A DNA stretch of 64,000 bases from Callorhinus ursinus (taxonomy: Eukaryota; Chordata; Mammalia; Carnivora; Otariidae). Every line of letters starts with the position of its first letter. Position 1 is the first letter of the stretch. The DNA lies in contig NW_020313056.1 of the NCBI RefSeq assembly GCF_003265705.1, positions 9,557,939 through 9,621,938 of the forward strand. The letters run 5' to 3'. Position numbers and translations under genes: made by a program. The notes under the pieces were generated by a model. It had not been told where the DNA came from. It searched no databases and was given only the letters and a program-made list of their open reading frames with translations. Below are positions 58,187 through 64,000 of this stretch, one piece after another.

Positions 58187-59452
58187 GTGAGTGGGGGCTG
58201 GGCCCGGGCGGGCCTGGGGTGGGGAGGCACAGGTCAGACCTCAGACCGGGCACAGTGTAGCCTCAGCACGTGGATGCCCTTATAAATCTGCTCACAGGGC
58301 CGGAAAGCCCTGTGCTCACCTGGGACACCAGCAAAGCAGGGATGCCTCGAGAAGTCCCTTCAAAAAGGGCAAGAGCCATTGATGTTTTAGCCATTCAGCC
58401 AATATTTATCGAGTGCCTGTTACGTGGCAGGCACTGCGCACGTAGCGGAGAACAGGCCAGGTGAAAACGTCTTCGTGGGGCCGCTGTTCTAGTCAGAGGG
58501 GGAAGGTAATAAACCAAAGCAGTACAATCTGTGTATCCAGGTGGCGATCGGTGCTGGGTGGGGGGAGAGAAAGCAAGGGGGTGGTGGGCAGTTTTGAATA
58601 GGGGTTGGAAGGCCTCTCTGAGAAGGTATCCTGAGCGAGCGAGGGGCCAGGTAGCACTGGGGTTCTGGGCCGAGGGAACAGCAGGTGCAGAGTCCCCGGC
58701 GGGAGAGTGAGCCCCGTGTCCTGGGAGCCGCCACGCGGGTGTGGGCGCTGCCAGGAGACGTGGTGGCTGGGCACGGGGCGGGGCATAGTGTGGAGGGAGT
58801 GGGGTCCGGGACCTCCCGAGGGATCGTGGGGTCCTCGGCTTCTGCCCGGAGTGAGATGGGAAGCTGCTGCCGGGTGCCGAGGGGACGGCAGTCCTGCTGA
58901 GACTCAGACTTGCACGGGATCCCTCTGGCCGCCACGTGGGCAGCTGCCCGCCGAGGGCCCGCGATGTTCCAGGCGGGAGATGACAGTGGCTTGGAGCAGG
59001 GTGGCGTGTGGAGTCAGACTGTGAATGTTTTGAAGGCAGAGCCTCCAGGATCTGCTCATGGGCCCATGGTGGGGAGGGACGGAAAGAAACAGCAAGGGCG
59101 CCCCAAGGCCATCGTATGGAGAGAGAGTTTCATAAATCCTGGTTGTGTGGCCTCACACCCCAACACATGCTTTGGCGACCTAGCACCGAGGAGGTGCTGG
59201 GCCAGATGGGTCCCCGCGCAGGCCGGGTCAGGGCATTTCTGGGCCTCGTGCGAGACTTGCGGGTGCCCCGGCCCCAAGTGGTAGGGCTCAGCAGGGCCCC
59301 AGGCGGAGGAGGGGGACCTGGTTTCAGCAGAGGAGCGAGGGCAGAGGGGTTCAGCGAAATTGCGCGTGGCACAGAGCCTGGTCGAGTGCAGGGTGGTGAT
59401 GGGTGGGGGTGGGCGGTGGGCCCAGCCTAACTGGCCCCCTGGGTCCCTCCAG
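58187..59452 (+). other. PREX1: PREX1 intron J-K
   Basis: A 1.3-kb intron. About half is an antisense L2 (58390-59060). The rest is GC-rich unassigned sequence. It ends GGGTCCCTCCAG. Confidence 0.85.
58390..59060 (-). mobile_element. L2, antisense
   Basis: Includes GAGTGCCTGTTACGTGGCAG, GGAACAGCAGGTGCAGAGTC and TTTGAAGGCAGAGCCTCCAG. Confidence 0.75.
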
Positions 59453-59556
59453 TGTCTGACAAGCACCAGTTCAAGAATGAACAGGTGATGTACCGCTTCC
59501 GTTATGATGACGGCACCTACAAGGCCCGGAGTGAGCTGGAGGACATCATGTCCAAG
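59453..59556 (+). CDS. PREX1: PREX1 exon K: end of DEP1, residues about 479-513
   Basis: A 104-nt exon, two bases of valine 479 plus 34 codons. It begins [16 protein letters not shown] and ends LEDIMSK. It completes DEP1 with the beta strand VMYRFRYDD that closes the fold and starts the inter-DEP linker. The acceptor is CCCTCCAG/TG and the donor is AAG/gtaggg. The phase is 1 to 0. Confidence 0.97.
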
Positions 59557-59748
59557 GTAGGGATGCCGCCCTACCCTACAGCCCTGACCCCACGGCCACT
59601 GCAGAGCAGGCCTGCACCCCAGTGGCCTGTGCTCTTTGCCCTCCCCCACCTCCCTGCTCTGTCCCGGAGCCATCTCTCCCAGCAGCCCGGATTTGGAGGC
59701 TCCTGAAGGATGTGGCCTGATCCCAGACTCCCCCTCTTTCTCTTTCAG
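59557..59748 (+). other. PREX1: PREX1 intron K-L (short)
   Basis: At 192 nt this is by far the smallest intron here and is free of recognised repeats. Exons K and L are therefore likely removed as a closely spaced pair by intron definition. The tract before the AG is rich in C and T (CCCCCTCTTTCTCTTTCAG). Confidence 0.9.
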
Positions 59749-59798
59749 GGTGTGAGGCTTTACTGCCGCCTTCACAGCCTCTACACCCCCGTGATCAA
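59749..59798 (+). CDS. PREX1: PREX1 exon L: DEP1-DEP2 linker, residues about 514-530
   Basis: A very short exon of 50 nt: 16 codons (GVRLYCRLHSLYTPVI) plus two bases of lysine 530. It links DEP1 to DEP2. Threonine at about 526 replaces the alanine I recall in human. The acceptor is TCTCTTTCAG/GG and the donor is CAA/gtaagt. The GT is preceded by AA, and the lysine codon is completed by an A at the start of exon M. A reading that ends one base later would leave no GT donor, so this boundary is firm. The phase is 0 to 2. Confidence 0.96.
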
Positions 59799-59819
59799 GT
59801 AAGTTACTCTTTCCCTGCT

Positions 59820-60115
59820 CCAGTTTCACCTCTGCCTCTTTTCAGCTGTGTGGCCTTGGGCTGGTAACTTAACCTCTCTGAGCCTCGATCTCCTCCATCA
59901 AATGGGGCTAATAATCGCGTCTACCTTCCATGTTTGTCCTTAGGGTTAAGTGAGTCAATCTGTGGGAAACTCTGCAGGGTGGTGGTGAAGGGTGTCCGTT
60001 CTGGAGCCAGTTTGGGTCTCAGCTGCTAGTTACCAGCTGCGTGGCTTTGGGCGGAGTTACTTAGCCTCCCGGTGCCTCAGCATTTTCCTCTGTGGAATGG
60101 GGATGATGATAATAA
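59820..60115 (+). mobile_element. Two MIRs in tandem, sense
   Basis: 59820-59965 has GCTGTGTGGCCTTGGGCTGG and ATCAAATGGGGCTAATAATC. 59975-60115 repeats the same order with CTGCGTGGCTTTGGGCGG and GTGGAATGGGGATGATG. Confidence 0.8.
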
Positions 60116-60119
60116 GATC

Positions 60120-60445
60120 CACCTTAGGGCCTTTGTGCTTGCCGTTCCCTCTGCCTGGAATGCTCTTCCCTTACCTCTCTGCATATTTATTCCCTCACTT
60201 CCTTCAAATGTCTCCAAATCAGAGGGACCTTCCCTGCCCACCTCTCTAAAGCAACTCCATCTGGTGTGCACTCTCCTCCTTACTTCACTTTGGCTTTCTT
60301 CTTTAAAACTTGTTAGTGGTTGACATACTTACGTATTTATTTTTTATCGATATGCTGTCTTTCTTCCCCACTGAACTGTAAACTCACCAAGGGCAGGGAG
60401 TTTGCTCACTGCTGTGTCCCCAGACCCTTGGCCAGCACCTAGAGC
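60120..60445 (+). mobile_element. L2 3' end, sense
   Basis: Includes GGGCCTTTGTGCTTGCCGTT, CACTTCCTTCAAATGTCTCC and CACCAAGGGCAGGGAGTTTG. A short L2 tail resumes near 60605-60655. Confidence 0.82.
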
Positions 60446-60659
60446 GGTGCCGTCCCATAGCCCTTTCTACACTGATGGCCGTGCTCTGTGTCTGTGGGGT
60501 CAAGGACAGTAGCTGTGAGTCACGTGTGGCTTTCAAGCCTTTGAGACGGAGGAATGTGATTTTAAATTTGATTTAATATTCACTGATGGAAAAATGGGTA
60601 CATATTGGAGAGTGCTGGGCAGAGTAGCCTTCAATGAGTGTTTGTCACATGAATGTTGA

Positions 60660-60795
60660 AAGGTAATTAACCTCTTTGACCTCTGATTCTTCATCTGTGA
60701 AATGGGCATAAGAATAGCTCACGCCTCTTGGGTTGCTATGAGGATTAAATTTGAATGATGCCTGGCACATAGTGAGGGCTGTATAAATGCCAGCC
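60660..60795 (+). mobile_element. MIR 3' half, sense
   Basis: Includes CTTCATCTGTGAAATGGGCA, ATGAGGATTAAATTTGAATG, CTGGCACATAGTGAGG. Confidence 0.82.
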
Positions 60796-60914
60796 ATTGG
60801 TTATCTTCTTTATTATGAAGCTCATGGTTGTGGATGAAGGGACAGAGAGGGTGACCTAATTCTTACCAGCTGCAGATTCCCCTGTCCCCTGTCCTGACAG
60901 CTCTTGCCACTCTT

Positions 60915-61120
60915 TTTATTTATTTATTTTTTTTAAAGATTTTATTTGTTTATTTGACAGAGAGAGACACAGCGAGAGAGGGAACACAAGCAGGGGGAGT
61001 GGGAGAGGGAGAAGCAGGCTTCCTGCCGAGCAGGGAGCCCGATGTGGGGCTCGATCCCAGGACCCTGGGATCCTGACCTGAACCGAAGGCAGATGCTTAA
61101 CGACTGAGCCACCCAGGTGC
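60915..61120 (-). mobile_element. SINEC, antisense
   Basis: A young-looking SINEC on the minus strand with short duplication CCACTCTT at 60907-60914 and 61121-61128. Confidence 0.94.
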
Positions 61121-61598
61121 CCCACTCTTGTTCACTCTTAGAGGAGTGGAGGGGATTCCAGCATTTGCTGGCCTCGTTGGGGGTCCAGGCCCTGGGAACC
61201 CCTCACATCTGTAGACCTGCCTCTGCCTTCTCAGTCCAGCCTGGCCCTCGCGAGAAGGACCCCCTGGTCAGCCCCCAGAGAAGGAAGTGGCAGGGGCCAG
61301 CACTTAGTGAGCACATGGCCTACCCGGCTCCCCAGTTCCTAAAAATCTGAGAGAAACTCCCCAGCCGGACTTGATCATCAGCCTCAGCACGGCTGGCCAC
61401 ATAAACTCCTGTTTGCCAGCTTCCAAGCCTGAGAAATGGTTGCAGTCTGACTGCAAGGTTAGCCGACCCTTTGTTCCAGGACCCTGGGGGAGTTTAGATG
61501 CCACACACGTCCGAGCATGTGCCTAGGGAGAGACCGGGGCCCTGATTCCCACGCCTGTGCTCCCCGATGTGCTCACGTGCACTCCGTCCGCCCCGCAG

Positions 61599-61674
61599 AG
61601 ACCGCGATTACCACCTGAAGACGTACAAGTCCGTGCTGCCCGGGAGCAAGCTGGTGGACTGGCTGCTGGCTCAG
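61599..61674 (+). CDS. PREX1: PREX1 exon M: start of DEP2, residues about 530-555
   Basis: A 76-nt exon, one base of lysine 530 plus 25 codons from [16 protein letters not shown] to WLLAQ. It encodes the first helices of the second DEP domain ([10 protein letters not shown] is the DEP helix-2 motif also seen in DEP1). The acceptor is CCGCCCCGCAG/AG and the donor is CAG/gtgagc. It ends in phase 0; the next exon, which should begin with GDC, is beyond the window. Confidence 0.97.
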
Positions 61675-61764
61675 GTGAGCTCTCCCCCCGCTGCGTCTGA
61701 GCAGCCCGCTCATTCTGCCCAGCACTCAGGGGCTGACCGGGCTGTGGACCTTGAAATTTCTTTA

Positions 61765-62235
61765 AACAGTTTTTTCTCTAGTTTTTACTCGTGTAAAATA
61801 CACGTCACACTTAACTGTTGTAACCACTGTTGAGCACGCAGTTCGTGCCCCTCACATCGCTGGGCAGCCGTCCCCACCCTTTCTCTCCAGAGCTCTTTTC
61901 ATCTTGCAGAACTGAAACCCTGTCCCCGGTCAACACCAGCTCCCCACCCGCCCCTCCCTGCAGCCCCCCACAACCTCACTTCTGCTTTCTGTCTCCAGGC
62001 CCTCGGCCGCGCCAGGTACCCTGGGTGAGCGGGAGTCACACAGCCTTTGTCCTCCTGTGGCTGGCTGGTGGCGCTCAGCATCCTGTCCTCAGGGCATCCA
62101 TGTGGTGGCCTGGGTCAGAATTGCCTTCCTTTGCGAGGCTGAAAAATAACAGTCCATTGCATGGATCGCCCACGTTTTATGTATCTGTTATTTAATATTA
62201 TCTGCCTATTAATGTCTACTTAATGGACGCTTGGG
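61765..62235 (+). mobile_element. L1M-type 3' fragment
   Basis: Includes GTGTAAAATACACGTCACAC and CTCTTTTCATCTTGCAGAAC, then AACAGTCCATTGCATGGATC and GGACGCTTGGGTTGCTGCC. Confidence 0.65.
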
Positions 62236-62689
62236 TTGCTGCCACCTCGAGGCCTCCAGTTAAAACTGGGACAGTCCCGGGTGAGCTGGGACAAGTCGGT
62301 CTCATGCTAAAGCACCAGACCGGAGCCTCCACGGGGAGCTTGCCAAGTTATTCTTTTCACATAAGTTGCCAGGGGGCAGGGGCTGGGCAGAGGCTTGGGA
62401 AGTCCAAGCATTGGTTGGTTTTGCTACAGCTTCCCGAAGGTGTTTGCTCCCATGTGATGCTATGGAAACTTCTGGCAGCCTGCCTCCAATACTTCTTGGC
62501 TCCTGCGCCCAGGGTGCTTCCTCTGGGCCAGGCCCTGGCTGGGTTTTGTGCATTACCGCGTTGAGCCCTCCAACCCATTTATAGACGGGGGGACTGGGAC
62601 CCAGAGAGACCAGGCATGTGGTTCAAGGGTACACAGCCCCGTAGCAGCAAAGCTGGGATTGGGAGGGGCCTGTCTCACCCTGGTTCTGC

Positions 62690-63090
62690 GAACTTTTCAG
62701 GGAGCTCGCAAGAATGTTGATTTGTAGTCTGTAAAAAGAACGTATTGGCTCCAAAGACGAGGAGACAACTGCGAAATCAAAATGGATAAATGTTTAAACA
62801 TTTACAGAGCGCAGCTTTATGTCAGCCTCCTTAATTGTTAAATTTAGCATTCATAAAAACCTCGTTCCATTTGAAAACAATTTGCTGGTGGGATTTTTCT
62901 CATGTCACACAATTCCTGATGATTGCCTAGAAATCGTAGCCAATCTGTAAAGTAAATGTTTCTTGGCGCCAAATAACTTCAAAAGCAGGTTTAGAAAAAT
63001 CCTTGAAAAAAATTTTTTTGGGCCCAAACAGCATATTAATGTAGGATGTGGGTGTATTTTAATATGTTTGCTGTGGTGTGGGATGCTAAG
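62690..63090. promoter_or_regulatory. AT-rich unique block with palindromes
   Basis: Repeat-free A/T-rich sequence set in GC-rich surroundings. It has the palindrome TTGGCGCCAA (62963-62972, E2F-like) and the overlapping palindromes AAAAAAATTTTTTT (63006-63019) and TTTGGGCCCAAA (63017-63028). It could be a conserved non-coding element, but conservation cannot be assessed here. Confidence 0.25.
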
Positions 63091-63227
63091 ACCAGGGAGG
63101 TCTTGAAACAGCCCCGGATTTGAATTCAGTTTTGCACATCTGGAAAGCGCAGAGCGCTAACCACTGAGTGACACTGCCCTCCCCTTAGGATCCAGTGAAA
63201 CCAGGCCGGAGCATGTTTTATTTATAG

Positions 63228-63425
63228 CCAGGCCGACGTGGGTCACATCCCAGCTCTGTGTCTTCCTAGCGGAGTGATGTTGGATAAGACTTTTAGCCTC
63301 TCTGTGCCTTACTTTCTACAAGTGAAGCTAAAACAGTACCTTCCCCATTGGATTATTTTGAGGGTTCAGTGAGTTAATCATGTAAAGTGCTTAGACTGGC
63401 ACCTGGCACAGAGTAATTGCTCAGG
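63228..63425 (+). mobile_element. MIR, sense
   Basis: Includes CCCAGCTCTGTGTCTTCC, TAGCCTCTCTGTGCCTTAC, GTAAAGTGCTTAGACTGG. Confidence 0.83.
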
Positions 63426-64000
63426 AAATGCAACTGTTGTTTTAATTCCTCATCTCCTGCACAAAGCGTTCAAGGGGGCTCCACATCACATGCAGTGTGG
63501 AAGGCCGACGAACCTGCAGAAGGGTTTGGGGGCACAGGGGCAGTAAGACCGGGAAACAGCCCGTGTTGGGGGGAGGGGAGAGCTGATCCCCGGAGTGCCG
63601 TCTCCTCAGTGTGCTGCCACAGGTGAGGGTGACGCGGGGTGATTTCTAATGTGGTTTAGGTTCTTCGCTTGGGGCCCAGACACGCCTGGGTTCGGGCTCT
63701 CGGAAACGGCCGCTTCTTCCCACCTTGGCCCTCTCTGTGGCCCGAGCTCCACTGGTGCCCACAGCTGTGTGTGGGTTTCAAAGCATGATGTGGACTCTGC
63801 CCTAAGTGGCGAATCCCAGGCCTGAGTTGGGAGTGAGGTGGGTCCCCGAGATGGTGAGACGCCAGTGGGTCTGAGAAATATCTGGAGATGGGGCACACGG
63901 GATGTACTGCTCTGGGGTGGGATGGAAAGCAAGGATGCGTCCTGGGGCCGTGGTGCCCTGGGAGGCAGGAAGTACCCTTTACAGTGACGAGAAGACAGCG

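Larger units (their letters stand above)
59799..61598 (+). other. PREX1: PREX1 intron L-M
   Basis: A 1.8-kb intron. It contains two MIRs in tandem (59820-60115), an L2 (60120-60445), about 160 bp resembling a decayed hAT element (60445-60605), a MIR (60660-60795) and an antisense SINEC (60915-61120). The last 470 bp before exon M are unique. Confidence 0.8.
1..64000 (+). other. PREX1: PREX1 gene, internal part (13 coding exons)
   Basis: The window lies inside one gene transcribed left to right. Thirteen GT-AG exons join in a single open frame (1446 nt, 482 codons) that matches human P-Rex1 from about residue 74 to 555, recalled from memory. P-Rex1 is a cytosolic Rac GEF. It is recruited to the plasma membrane and activated by PIP3 and G-beta-gamma downstream of PI3K and GPCRs, and drives leukocyte, neuronal and tumour cell migration. 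Domain order here is DH, PH, DEP1 and the start of DEP2. Numbering agrees at checkable positions: the GEF-essential asparagine falls at 238, and the PIP3-site residues fall at K280, R289 and R328. No frameshift, stop or missing exon is seen, so this is the functional gene and not a pseudogene. The 5' exon, promoter and the C-terminal half are outside the window. PREX2 is the nearest alternative but fits less well by memory. Confidence 0.96.
61675..64000 (+). other. PREX1: PREX1 intron downstream of exon M (partial)
   Basis: Holds an L1M 3' fragment (61765-62235), a MIR (62510-62660), a unique AT-rich block (62690-63090) with palindromes, and a MIR (63228-63425). I see no exon with P-Rex1 DEP2 sequence up to the window end. 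Confidence 0.8.

Noticed and set aside
59056..59829. 257-codon open frame on the minus strand
   Set aside because: It lies antisense to PREX1 exons K and L and an L2. Part of it mirrors real coding sequence, and no family is recognised.
1689..61120. tRNA genes
   Set aside because: The tRNA-like parts of the CAN SINEs are retroposon heads without an intact cloverleaf, so none is called as a tRNA gene.
1..64000. A previously undescribed molecular system
   Set aside because: All coding sequence supported here belongs to PREX1. Everything else is explained as intron and interspersed repeats, apart from the small candidates listed as findings.

Overview
This is a mammalian nuclear genomic window. 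It is intron-rich, GC-moderate sequence with GT-AG spliced exons and a dense load of mammalian repeats. Fourteen tRNA-Lys-type CAN SINEs (SINEC), a repeat group restricted to Carnivora, and a carnivore-type L1 3' end point to a carnivoran. The SINE type looks caniform (bear, seal or mustelid-like), but I cannot name the species.

I support one gene, on the + strand across the whole window: PREX1, the PIP3- and G-beta-gamma-dependent Rac guanine nucleotide exchange factor P-Rex1. Thirteen consecutive coding exons (7615-61674) join in frame into 1446 nt, or 482 codons, matching about residues 74-555 of the roughly 1659-residue human protein. Exons A-E (7615-33326) encode most of the DH (RhoGEF) domain. 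Exons F-H (40073-48461) encode the PH domain. Exons I-L (50589-59798) encode DEP1, and exon M (61599-61674) starts DEP2. The first coding exon and promoter lie upstream of the window. The remaining DEP2, both PDZ domains and the IP4P-like C-terminal half lie downstream. I label exons A-M; they probably correspond to exons 2-14, but that numbering is inferred.

The rest is intron. Introns are filled with SINEC copies (12 of 14 antisense to the gene), ancient L2 and MIR elements in both orientations, old L1M-type 3' ends, hAT-type DNA transposon remnants (MER5A-like and others), and two degenerate tetranucleotide arrays. One array is TGGA-rich (40880-41535) and the other CCAT-rich (57570-57850). 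Several nested insertions with clear target-site duplications allow relative dating. The open reading frames outside the exons are chance or repeat-derived and are not reported as genes.

No microbial, viral or otherwise novel molecular system is present. The observations most worth a second look concern RNA processing. The DH exons are all phase 0-0. Skipping the PH exons G-I would keep the reading frame and remove most of the PH domain. Complementary repeats flank exon B, exon E and the exon G-I block, which could favour back-splicing. A few unique intronic blocks look like candidate enhancers. Repeat boundaries are approximate unless a duplication defines them, and family names come from memory of consensus sequences.
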